Positions 31,039-37,979 of a DNA stretch of 40,411 bases are shown piece after piece. Origin of the DNA: a virus; the IMG/VR virus record IMGVR_UViG_3300024423_000005, positions 1 to 40,411 of that record. The stretch is one strand, 5' to 3'. Within the stretch, counting starts at the first letter, position 1. Each line of letters begins with the position of its first letter. The position numbers and the translations under genes were made by a program. The notes under the pieces are model-generated. The model saw only the letters and a list, made by a program, of their open reading frames with translations, searched no databases and had not been told where the DNA came from.

Positions 31039-31610
31039 GCTGTTTCCTCTCTATGATAAGCTCTAAAAGCCAAGGTATCCTTGGCAGCTTTGGCCCGGCC
31101 AAATCGCCGCAACACCCTGTCCTTAAAAAGGTCTGCCCTAACCCGCCTTTTAGCCAAGGCAATGGCCTTTAGAGGATTTGTCACCCTGAGCAGTCGTCTG
31201 AACCACAACCCCAGCAGCGCCGCTCCATAAAGAGCCTTTTCACCAGCATAGTTTTTGCCATCCCCAGCGACGATATAGGCCGCCCCAGCACCCAAAAGAG
31301 CATCCAACATTGGCGAGTCCTTATCTGCCAAAAAGCAGTTCATAGCAAAAACCACCGGCTCGTTAGGAAACCGTATCGCCCTTAGTTGAGCAGCGGTAAG
31401 AGCAACCCGCCCATCATCGCCATACCACGCAGAATCTCCAGGGCCTCCATGAAGATCAAAGTAAAGAAGGTCTGCCCCCATCATCCAAGAAGGATTGAAG
31501 GAAGCCGACACTACAGGGGGGCATGTCACAGGCTCCACGCCCGCCCCCCTTTTGGTAGTGTCCCTGAAACTCTGGCAACAATAAGCGAAAACACGCACTT
31601 TACGGAGCAC
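31035..31610 (-). CDS. Caspase-fold (CHAT-like) cysteine protease-like protein
   Basis: The 191-residue product has the key steps of the caspase/CHAT/gingipain fold. Strand 3 ends with His54 (LLYFDLHGGPGDS), then WYGDDGRVALTAAQLRAI, and strand 4 ends with Cys92 (VVFAMNCFLADKDSPMLDAL) followed by LGAGAAYIVAGDGKNYAG, the usual AGA-x-x-VVG-like tail of CHAT domains. A His-Cys dyad cuts peptide bonds. An extra basic C-terminal part (140-191) follows. The start is uncertain (TTG 31616, GTG 31610 or GTG 31598); GTG 31610 has AGG 6 nt before it. It overlaps the next gene by ATGA. An unusual gene for a phage head module. Confidence 0.7.
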   Translation of the reverse strand: MLRKVRVFAYCCQSFRDTTKRGAGVEPVTCPPVVSASFNPSWMMGADLLYFDLHGGPGDSAWYGDDGRVALTAAQLRAIRFPNEPVVFAMNCFLADKDSPMLDALLGAGAAYIVAGDGKNYAGEKALYGAALLGLWFRRLLRVTNPLKAIALAKRRVRADLFKDRVLRRFGRAKAAKDTLAFRAYHREETA

Positions 31611-32295
31611 CAACAACCTGCCACATAATGCAGGTGTCGACCTCTGTGGCCTCGGTGGTCCAATCGTCTTGATAGCAAGTCACCGTCACCACATTGGCCG
31701 ACACTGTAGCAATGCAGAACGCGCTATCCCCTGCACCCGTACCCGGCGCTTCACAAATGTCGGCCAAAGCCCAAGTCACTGTGGTCAAACCATGGGCAGC
31801 CGTGGTAGTCCCGGTGATGTCCTCTGTGCCGTAGACCAATTGTTGGCCAGAGGTAGCAAAGCCTACCGGGTACAAGTCACTTGTGCCAAATTGTAAGGTA
31901 CTGTCCAGGTCTACCGCGCCAGTGATATTCACGCTATCCGTAATTGTAATCGAACCGGTGCCGCTGGAAATGTTGCCGTCAACGTCCAGAGTGCTATTCA
32001 AGGTTACGGCCCCGTCCACATTCAGGGTACTGTCCAGATCAATCGCGCCCCCCCATCCGGACGTTGCCCCGCTTTGGATATCCAGTGTACCGCCGCTTTG
32101 GACCTCTATTTCCCCACCATCGGCAACCACGAACTTGGCACACCCCTGCTCCGTGTAAACGTCGCACTGGTACGTTCGTTCCACCGGCTCCTCCGCCGGG
32201 GTAAAGTAGGACAGGGCGCCAAAGATGCCCCCGACCAGAACCAACACCAAAACCGCCCCCAGAACCATGGCATTTTTGTTAATCTTTTCAAGCAT
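31600..32295 (-). CDS. Membrane-anchored beta-repeat surface protein
   Basis: The 231-residue product starts MLEKINKNAMVLGAVLVLVL, with one membrane segment (about 9-29), then Cys-containing QCDVYTEQGCAKFVVADGGE and about four near-repeats of the type LDSTLNVDGAVTLNSTLDVDG that form a beta-helix-like stack, and a C-terminal Cys-rich part (DICEAPGTGAGDSAFCIATV). It would be exposed outside the cell. CAGGAGGC lies before the ATG. It overlaps the caspase-like frame by about 11 bases. It may be a receptor-masking or adhesion protein, or part of the virion. Confidence 0.6.
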   Translation of the reverse strand: MLEKINKNAMVLGAVLVLVLVGGIFGALSYFTPAEEPVERTYQCDVYTEQGCAKFVVADGGEIEVQSGGTLDIQSGATSGWGGAIDLDSTLNVDGAVTLNSTLDVDGNISSGTGSITITDSVNITGAVDLDSTLQFGTSDLYPVGFATSGQQLVYGTEDITGTTTAAHGLTTVTWALADICEAPGTGAGDSAFCIATVSANVVTVTCYQDDWTTEATEVDTCIMWQVVGAP

Positions 32296-32330
32296 TTTCC
32301 TGCCTCCTGTTTCTTTCTTGACTGATTTAG

Positions 32331-32609
32331 TTAACCCTGTCCTTCGCCTTTGGATATGGCATACTTGAGTCGACGGCCTGATGCAGTCGCCGTCTTTTGA
32401 ACAGACCTCAAATACTCGATCATTGTCTCCAACTCGTCAACGATGTCGATCAGGGTGTAGTCTCTTGGGCCTGCAATGCGATTGATTTTTTGCTGAACTC
32501 CCCGAAATCTGCGCAACAGCGCTAAAGCATCTCTCGCCAGCCCATCGAGTTCATCTTTGTAGCCGGAATCAACCGCCTTTCGCCCCCTACTCCTACGTGG
32601 TCTCCTCAT
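32331..32609 (-). CDS. Small basic helical protein before terminase
   Basis: The 92-residue product starts MRRPRRSRGRKAVDSGYKDE and then is helical (DELDGLARDALALLRRFRGV, DIVDELETMIEYLRSVQKT) with a basic end. TTAGGAGG lies 4-5 nt before the ATG. It may bind DNA or the terminase complex; no motif proves it. Confidence 0.55.
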   Translation of the reverse strand: MRRPRRSRGRKAVDSGYKDELDGLARDALALLRRFRGVQQKINRIAGPRDYTLIDIVDELETMIEYLRSVQKTATASGRRLKYAISKGEGQG

Positions 32610-32617
32610 GTTTCCTC

Positions 32618-32795
32618 CTAAGCTTTCTCAACAAACAGGCTTCCCATTGTTCCCCGCACTGCTCTCTCATGGATACGCTGGGCCACTCTTTTTGCTTCAG
32701 ATACAGAGGGAATTTTCTCTAACCCGGACTTGGGGCTACTACCGATGACCCTCCCGTCACGAACACAAAAAACGTGAAGGCTTACGCAAGGCCAT
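32618..32795 (-). pseudogene. Small gene with a +1 frameshift in a T6 run
   Basis: An ATG at 32795 has a perfect AGGAG 8 nt upstream but the frame ends after MALRKPSRFLCS. The +1 frame from the T6 run (32767-32772) runs on without start as FCVRDGRVIGSSPKSGLEKI, then SVSEAKRVAQRIHERAVRG and stops at 32618. Removing one T makes a 58-residue protein whose end resembles the C-terminal helix of the cassette genes. Because the break is in a homopolymer, a sequencing indel is likely, but decay is possible. It starts inside the last codons of the large terminase gene. Confidence 0.5.
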
Positions 32796-34359
32796 GATAG
32801 GCTCTCCTCTTTCTGGTCTTTTTGACTAACTTGTTAAATGCGCCAGACGAGGCATCCGCTTGGTCCCGATACGTGCTGAAGGGAACAGTACAAATTTCCT
32901 CTAACCATGCCCAATTCCATGGCCCCCGCACTAGCACAACTTTTCCGTTTTCCGCCTGAACAGCGAACGGTTCCAACCGAGCATCCTTGCTACCAGTAGG
33001 ACGATCCCTACGAATCCTAAATCCCTTTAGACTGGCAATCGTGGCATCTGCACTCTCCTTACCACCGCTGCCCGGCTCCTGCTCAATGTAAATTTCTGGT
33101 CCCGGATCAGCAATCTCATAGTGTTCATAGTCATCATCCCACTTAAGAATAGCGTACTGTTCCGCAGCCTCTAATATTCTCTTCTCCCGATTGGCCGCCG
33201 ACCACTGCCCCCGAAAAACCCGCTCAACATAGGTGATGCCGTCAAGATGGGCAAGCATTACACCGGCTGTAAAAGCCCCTCCCCCCTCTGTAGCCGCCTT
33301 GTCCCAATAGATGACCCTGGTTGCGCCATCGGGAACGGCATCAACGATTTTAAACCAATTCCGTTTAAACCGATGGCCTTCAGGGGCACGAGGCGAACTG
33401 ATGTATTGAGCATTCCAAGCAGAGGTTCCAACATCATCCCGGATATCCCCCAATGTGGCTGCGCTAAATAGGGTGGGACAAAGGGCTTCCCCTGGCTCCC
33501 GAAGTAGGGGGTCTGGTAGACCAGCGGATAATCCTAGTCGTTTGTTGTTTTCATCTCGGTCTTGTTGGGTTTCGGCCAAAGCTGGCAGTCTGAGAATGGT
33601 CCACTTATGAGATTGGTCTTGAAGCAGTCGGCCCGCCAGATCATCCTCGTGCCATCTAGTAGTGACTATTACGATAGCCGCATTTTCTCGCATTCGGGTT
33701 CTGAAGGTGGTCCTATACCACTGCCATATACTCTCTCGAATAACGGGGGATTGGGCTTGTTTCCAATTCTCGAAAGGGTCATCGACGATGCCTAATAGCC
33801 CACCGTGGCCGGTGATTGGCCCCCCTACACCACTGGCTAACATCTCTCCTGTGTGGCCCCTGATGCGCCAATGCTCTCTGGCCCGTGCCGATCGATCGAT
33901 AGAGATAGAGGGAAATAGCTCCCGGAATTCCGGGGATTCTACCAGCGCTCTACATTCCCAAGATTTGGCATGGGCCAGACTGGCTCCATAAGAGGTGAGA
34001 ATAACGGGATCATCAGGGCGTTTAGCCAACCAAAAAGCAGGGAACCCAATAGAGACCAGGGTAGTCTTTCCATGTTGCGGAGGGGCGAAAATCATGAGCC
34101 GAAGTATCTTTCCATGTAGCACTTGATCAAGATGGTCTGCTACTAACCGGTGGGCCTTGCTAGCTACGTACTTTGGCAAAGTGTATTGGTTGAAATTGAT
34201 CAACTTGCGACGGGCAGCTTTTATTGTCTCTGGAGAGAGCCGATCGGCCCGATATTGTTTGTTAAGTTGTCGAAGATGCGCAAGGAAAACCCGCTTACGA
34301 GAGGTGGGCCATGCCTGCCAATTGCTACCCGATGAGGGTTGGGGTGCCGTTTGCAGCAT
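32782..34359 (-). CDS. Terminase large subunit
   Basis: The 525-residue product has Walker A APPQHGKTT (92-100), a hydrophobic strand and Walker B GLLGIVDDP (187-195), and a coupling motif VTTRWH (232-237). The nuclease part follows, with VIYWDKAATEGG (near 335), and a basic end (KKTRKRRAYHG). It drives DNA into the prohead by ATP hydrolysis and cuts at the ends. The start overlaps the small-subunit gene by 35 bases, with GGAGG 9 nt upstream. There is no inserted intein. Confidence 0.9.
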   Translation of the reverse strand: MLQTAPQPSSGSNWQAWPTSRKRVFLAHLRQLNKQYRADRLSPETIKAARRKLINFNQYTLPKYVASKAHRLVADHLDQVLHGKILRLMIFAPPQHGKTTLVSIGFPAFWLAKRPDDPVILTSYGASLAHAKSWECRALVESPEFRELFPSISIDRSARAREHWRIRGHTGEMLASGVGGPITGHGGLLGIVDDPFENWKQAQSPVIRESIWQWYRTTFRTRMRENAAIVIVTTRWHEDDLAGRLLQDQSHKWTILRLPALAETQQDRDENNKRLGLSAGLPDPLLREPGEALCPTLFSAATLGDIRDDVGTSAWNAQYISSPRAPEGHRFKRNWFKIVDAVPDGATRVIYWDKAATEGGGAFTAGVMLAHLDGITYVERVFRGQWSAANREKRILEAAEQYAILKWDDDYEHYEIADPGPEIYIEQEPGSGGKESADATIASLKGFRIRRDRPTGSKDARLEPFAVQAENGKVVLVRGPWNWAWLEEICTVPFSTYRDQADASSGAFNKLVKKTRKRRAYHGLA

Positions 34360-35008
34360 CCTCGGTTTCCTCCTCTGTCGGATTGTCGTTCATTTGCATT
34401 AGAAGCATTTCAAGCTCTCTTCGAATAACGCCATCCAAAGCATGCCCGGACAGTTTTACATGTTCTGTAGGACTATCCGTTGCCAAACGCTGTAATGCAC
34501 TGGCCTGTTTGAGAGCCACTGCAATTTGATGCAAACCCACGTTAACCTGCTGGCGCAATACCCGTATCTTTTTGCCAGATGCCGGATCAGTAACCTCGGC
34601 CAGACCGCCCTGCAAGAATAAAGGCAACACATTGAGACATTCAGTTGCCCTCTCCCTTAGTGCTGCCCCATCGCCCCACTCTGCTTCAAGAAGCGCCTCT
34701 CTCCTGTACTGCCACTTCTCAAGATTTAATTCGTAGTTGATCTCATCAAAACGCCCGACCCGGCTCTGCCATAAAAACTGAACCGACCATCGCCTTAGCG
34801 TGGCCGGTCTGCGTGTAGGTGGAAGTATCTGACCCTTCTCGTACTGCTCTCTATAACGCAAGGCCAAAGCCCGCAAGCCCCGACCCGGCCCCATCAACGC
34901 ATAATCCTTCAAAGCAACATTGGCCTTGTGAGATTCACCCTTCACCCGCGCCAATGGGTCATCGTTCAAATACGTCTCTATCTTTGGTGTGTACGCTGCT
35001 GTGGCCAT
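34325..35008 (-). CDS. Terminase small subunit
   Basis: The 227-residue product begins MATAAYTPKIETYLNDDPLA and contains a helical N-terminal half with GRGLRALALRYREQYEKGQI, an Arg-rich RPATLRRWSVQFLWQSRVGR and a long helical C-terminus ending acidic (NDNPTEEETEDA). Small terminases recognise the pac or cos site and activate the large subunit. Position directly before the large gene and the helix-turn-helix-like N-terminal part fit. GAGGTGGG lies before the ATG. Confidence 0.75.
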   Translation of the reverse strand: MATAAYTPKIETYLNDDPLARVKGESHKANVALKDYALMGPGRGLRALALRYREQYEKGQILPPTRRPATLRRWSVQFLWQSRVGRFDEINYELNLEKWQYRREALLEAEWGDGAALRERATECLNVLPLFLQGGLAEVTDPASGKKIRVLRQQVNVGLHQIAVALKQASALQRLATDSPTEHVKLSGHALDGVIRRELEMLLMQMNDNPTEEETEDAANGTPTLIG

Positions 35009-35031
35009 AGGCCCACCTCATCTGAAGGCGC

Positions 35032-35235
35032 TCACGCAATCCGCGCCCCAATCCGCCCATCTCCACGAAAATTTAATGCATATTTCCAATGTGAGCGCTT
35101 GCACTCACAAATAACCTCATAATATTTCATGCCGGGGTTAGTACGTGGTAGATTGTGGTCCCACTCATGCAATCTACCACACTTGCAACGGAACCGCCTG
35201 CTATTATGGTGATGCTGGATACTGTAGCTCTCCAT
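35032..35235 (-). CDS. Small zinc-finger-like protein (67 aa)
   Basis: The 67-residue product has RFRCKCGRLHEWDH and YYEVICECKRSHWKYA, two C-x-C pairs with nearby His that may bind one metal. GAAGGG lies 6-7 nt before the ATG. It is the first gene after the attC-like site (R' end at 35268-35274), so it could be the next cassette. Its product may bind nucleic acid. Function unknown. Confidence 0.55.
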   Translation of the reverse strand: MESYSIQHHHNSRRFRCKCGRLHEWDHNLPRTNPGMKYYEVICECKRSHWKYALNFRGDGRIGARIA

Positions 35236-35267
35236 TTGTCACCCTTCCCCCAATTGTGTGTCCAGCA

Positions 35268-35372
35268 ATCTAACTAACATTCGAGCTAACCCGCCACCGG
35301 GTGGAGCGTGTGTACGCTCTGTGGATATTGCACCCACCTTTCCCACCGGTGGCGAGTTAGCGATTGTTAGGC
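35268..35372 (-). repeat. attC-like imperfect palindrome downstream of the 35367-35627 gene
   Basis: Read on the minus strand, the site begins GCCTAAC (RYYYAAC, R'' box, sharing TAA with the stop codon of the gene) and ends GTTAGAT (GTTRRRY, R' box). Between them are two arms (35343-35370 and 35274-35304) that pair over about 26 bp, with one mismatch, one 2-base bulge and one 1-base bulge. The 38-base spacer contains a small hairpin AGCGTGTGTACGCT. Length (105 bp), boxes, extra-helical bases and position after an ORF match integron attC sites. No integrase is in the window. Confidence 0.6.
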
Positions 35373-35627
35373 CGCCTTTATTTCTGCCCCCTCGTCCAGA
35401 AATTCTACCATACGCAGAAATTCACGGCGGGGGGCGGAAATGGAAACGATTGGCGCAATCCCACAATGCGGGCACGGCTCACCACGCAGGCTCTTTCTCG
35501 GCGTATTGGCAGCGATAGTAATCGTCAGCACGGTTCCTCTGGGTATGCTGACGATGCCGTTTGTGGCTTCGATCAGCAAGCGAACTTTTTTACCCTCCCA
35601 GTCTTTTTGGCTTTTTGGAGCCTTCAT
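35367..35627 (-). CDS. Small hypothetical protein with own promoter, cassette-like
   Basis: The 86-residue product starts MKAPKSQKDWEGKKVRLL, is beta-rich (VSIPRGTVLTITIAANTP) and contains CPHC (52-55), then a helix. The leader TATAATGGGGAGGTAGGAGATTATG gives promoter, site and start in 25 bases. Its stop codon lies in the R'' box of the attC-like site. This promoter-ORF-attC layout is like an integron gene cassette. Function unknown. Confidence 0.6.
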   Translation of the reverse strand: MKAPKSQKDWEGKKVRLLIEATNGIVSIPRGTVLTITIAANTPRKSLRGEPCPHCGIAPIVSISAPRREFLRMVEFLDEGAEIKAA

Positions 35628-35639
35628 AATCTCCTACCT

Positions 35640-35656
35640 CCCCATTATACCACAGA
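35640..35656 (-). promoter_or_regulatory. Repeat promoter, copy 2
   Basis: Minus-strand TCTGTGGTATAATGGGG (17 bases shared with copies 1 and 3) with extended -10 TGGTATAAT. The ATG of the 35367-35627 gene is about 15 bases after TATAAT, so the transcript would begin just before the ribosome binding site. Confidence 0.6.
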
Positions 35657-35753
35657 CCCCATACGTCCGACGCATCGTGTCGATAATCACTCAAAGGAAC
35701 CAGCTTCCCTGCCGGTTATTTGTTTGCATGCCTGTTCAATATCAACATCCGGC

Positions 35754-36923
35754 TCACAACGACCTACGAAGATTCGGCTGGCTCTGAAAATAGAACCTGC
35801 CCAATGGGGTTCTTAACTCTGCTAAAACCCCCTGTAAGCCAGGATGCCACACCAAATGAAAAGAATGCCCCACCGGCGCATACCACCACAACAACCAGCG
35901 CCAAGTGATGCTCCATCGCCAATGCCATGCCGCAATCAAAAACGATCCCCTGGAGTTTGTTTTCTCCAAAAAACGTAACGGCCCCCCCAATTCCAGCAAA
36001 ACCAGAGTAGGAATGAGCAGCACGCTACAACCTATGGCCATTGGTCGAGACGCCCCCACCACCAGCAGCAGCACCGGCAAATAGGAAAGAACCACTAAAA
36101 TTTTCCGCTTGCTAAACATTAGAGGAAGCAAAACAGTATACGTGTTTACATCTGGCATAATTAGACAAGCAATACACAGCACAATGGGCAAAGTGCTGAC
36201 TCCTGGCCGCAACAGCAGCAATATCGCTGCACCGGTTGCCATGGTAACAACGTTTGAGCCTGTAGGCACAGCTTCTGGCAATCGGCTTAGATTGTTTAAC
36301 CATTGAATTGGCCAAAACCCCCACTGAACCAGAGAAACAATAAGTACACACACCGGCAAGACCCATATTCGCCACTCCCGCCAATATTTCCACAAGACAA
36401 ACAAAACTAAAATTAGCCCCACTTGCGGTTTGATCAACAGCAAAAGTATACCAGCACCCCTGATCATGGGCTTCTTGCTCATCACCAGGAGAATCCCAAG
36501 AGCTAAAATCGCCTCAATCTGACCCAACCAAATTTCCCATATCGTGGGAAAGCTAAGCAGAACAACCAAAGGATCGCCGCCTACTTTCGAAGAAACAATG
36601 CCTATGACCAAAACAGTGGCCGCTGCCCACAAAGCCTGCGTTATTGGAAAAGAAAACACCCGCAAAGGCGCAAGTAACCAATAACCATACCAAGGAATCC
36701 AGACGTTTTCCACTCCTTTAGGATACAAATAAAAAGCGGAAAGGTCATGCCCCTCAAAACCGGGAACAAACAAAATAGCCAGCATCACGATGAAGGCTAT
36801 TTCAAGAATGATCCCCCTCTGAAGACCGACCCACACGCGCTTATTGCGACTCATCCTCTCACCCCCACTCTTTCTTTCCAACTCTACCCTTTGCCAACCA
36901 TAGCCGGTCAGCTTAAACCGCAT
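35754..36923 (-). CDS. Polytopic membrane glycosyltransferase-like protein (GT-C, GT87-like)
   Basis: The 389-residue product has about nine membrane segments and the GT87/DUF2029 pattern LLLLIKPQVGLILVLFVLWK followed by YWREWRIWV. Before it GFEGHDLSAFYLYPKGV is acidic (possible catalytic Asp). Such enzymes transfer sugars from polyprenol phosphates outside the membrane. In phages, surface-modifying enzymes can block superinfection or change serotype. The start may be 36923 (AAGG 7 nt before) or 36854 (near GGTGAGAGG). It is driven by the repeat promoter at 37088, 165 bases upstream. Its C-terminus is Trp-rich. A moron-like gene. Confidence 0.65.
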   Translation of the reverse strand: MRFKLTGYGWQRVELERKSGGERMSRNKRVWVGLQRGIILEIAFIVMLAILFVPGFEGHDLSAFYLYPKGVENVWIPWYGYWLLAPLRVFSFPITQALWAAATVLVIGIVSSKVGGDPLVVLLSFPTIWEIWLGQIEAILALGILLVMSKKPMIRGAGILLLLIKPQVGLILVLFVLWKYWREWRIWVLPVCVLIVSLVQWGFWPIQWLNNLSRLPEAVPTGSNVVTMATGAAILLLLRPGVSTLPIVLCIACLIMPDVNTYTVLLPLMFSKRKILVVLSYLPVLLLVVGASRPMAIGCSVLLIPTLVLLELGGPLRFLEKTNSRGSFLIAAWHWRWSITWRWLLWWYAPVGHSFHLVWHPGLQGVLAELRTPLGRFYFQSQPNLRRSL

Positions 36924-37111
36924 CCAAACGCCTTAATTGGGCTTGCCCGCCAATGCAAGAATGCTCTCTTTGCAATATGCAGACGCAATTGTTCCCATAA
37001 CCACATGCCCCTCTCATCTCGGCATCTTGGGACTAGGTGAGAACAATCAACAATTCACCACGTCTTGCTGCTCTATTGCCCGCACACCCCCATTATACCA
37101 CAGATGGGTCT
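36924..37111. other. Gap with repeat promoter and a doubtful short frame
   Basis: This gap of 188 bases holds the third repeat promoter (37088-37107). A minus-strand frame from ATG 37006 to 36908 codes 32 residues (MWLWEQLRLHIAKRAF at the start) with GAGAGG only 3 nt before it; I do not call it. No hairpin terminator is clear. Confidence 0.3.
37088..37107 (-). promoter_or_regulatory. Repeat promoter, copy 3
   Basis: Minus-strand CCATCTGTGGTATAATGGGG identical to copy 1 over 20 bases. Here a -35-like TTGTTG lies 17 bases before TATAAT. The next gene on that strand is the GT87-like membrane protein. Confidence 0.65.
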
Positions 37112-37603
37112 CTACAACAATTGGCGGGGGCGATCCTCAAGGGTATCTGTACAGGCAAGTTGCTGCTCCTCCGCAGCCTTGGCTTGCCAAAATGCGGCCT
37201 GCTCCTGCCAATGACGAATCGCTGCTATAGTGAAACGCCTTTCAGATAGGGCTATCTCCCTGTCTGTAGCAGTGGATCGTAATTGGTCTAAAGCAATAAT
37301 GCCCTCATGTCTGAACATGTACAAAGAGACAACAGCAACAACCACTAAGATCACGACCAATACTGGTAGAAAAGCGTACATCTGACGAATGGCATCATCA
37401 ACTCGATTTGAATTTGCCCATGACCACCATTTGATCTCGTTGATGGTGTTCTCGCCTTTTTGCCTTTCCAGTTCGGCCCTGCCGTCCCAGTAGGCGCGTT
37501 CTTGCTTCACCTGGCTATCAAAAAAACTATCAAATACGCCAGTCACAGAAAGGACGAACACAGCCGCTATAACAACCAGCAGCACACCGGCAAAAACCTT
37601 CAT
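37112..37603 (-). CDS. Two-pass membrane protein with coiled coil
   Basis: The 163-residue product starts MKVFAGVLLVVIAAVFVLSV, a membrane segment, continues with a charged helix (FDSQVKQERAYWDGRAELER), and has a second segment near 80-100 (FLPVLVVILVVVAVVSLYMF), then a charged C-terminal helix. The start at 37603 overlaps the previous stop by ATGA. The topology N-in, loop out, C-in is expected. It is not a typical holin, as both ends are long. Possibly an envelope-located phage control protein. Confidence 0.55.
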   Translation of the reverse strand: MKVFAGVLLVVIAAVFVLSVTGVFDSFFDSQVKQERAYWDGRAELERQKGENTINEIKWWSWANSNRVDDAIRQMYAFLPVLVVILVVVAVVSLYMFRHEGIIALDQLRSTATDREIALSERRFTIAAIRHWQEQAAFWQAKAAEEQQLACTDTLEDRPRQLL

Positions 37604-37764
37604 ACTTCCCACCATGCCTTCTCCTTTTTCTTTTTCCGACGACGCCGCTGCTGTTTGACAAATCGCCTGTGCAAACGGGTGTCATGCCGCATCCGGCGGT
37701 TGTATTGGCGGTTCCACTTTCGCCATTGTCTGGCTTCCTCTTTGCTAATTTTAGTCTTGGTCAT
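37600..37764 (-). CDS. Very basic small protein (54 aa)
   Basis: The product starts MTKTKISKEEARQWRKWNRQ and is dominated by Arg/Lys (RRRRKKKKEKAWWEV end). The start at 37764 has GAGG 4 nt before it. The longer frame from 37803 is less likely since the upstream tiny gene overlaps it. Charge suggests RNA or DNA binding, or packaging. It is chained by overlaps to both neighbours. Confidence 0.5.
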   Translation of the reverse strand: MTKTKISKEEARQWRKWNRQYNRRMRHDTRLHRRFVKQQRRRRKKKKEKAWWEV

Positions 37765-37825
37765 GTTCCTCAAAGCAAGTCCACACCCCCATGCCCCAAT
37801 CAACCTGCGCTGTGATCTGATTCAT
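37751..37825 (-). CDS. Tiny 24-residue protein with strong ribosome site
   Basis: The frame MNQITAQVDWGMGVWTCFEE ends HDQD. AAAGGAGG lies 6 nt before the ATG. It overlaps the next gene's start by 14 bases (translational coupling). It is too small to call by length; the site and overlaps support it. It could also be a leader that sets translation of the basic protein. Confidence 0.4.
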   Translation of the reverse strand: MNQITAQVDWGMGVWTCFEEHDQD

Positions 37826-37838
37826 GCTTTGCCTCCTT

Positions 37839-37979
37839 TCAGAACGGCCAACCCCCGGCCATGCAACACATTTGCATATAAGCCAACCAAAAAGCCAAAC
37901 CAATTCCACTCAACAGAAATACAATTACGATAATGCCTATAGTCTGGACGATGCCTGAAATCCACCAAAGAAGTCTCAT
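37839..37979 (-). CDS. Small single-pass membrane protein (46 aa)
   Basis: The frame starts MRLLWWISGIVQTIGIIVIV and continues as one long hydrophobic helix, then a Cys/Met cluster (MQMCCMAGGWPF). Its ATG overlaps the previous stop (ATGA). Small single-helix proteins of this type in phage operons can be holins, antiholins or membrane peptides that control host defences; no motif decides. Confidence 0.5.
   Translation of the reverse strand: MRLLWWISGIVQTIGIIVIVFLLSGIGLAFWLAYMQMCCMAGGWPF

Noticed and set aside
32782-32830. -1 frameshift extending the terminase into the next frame
   Set aside because: The A run is only five bases long (C AAAAAG), not a good heptamer, and a separate start with a perfect site exists at 32795.
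36908-37006. 32-codon frame MWLWEQLRLHIAKRAF...
   Set aside because: Ribosome site too close to the ATG and overlap with the next gene; could be real but not supported enough.
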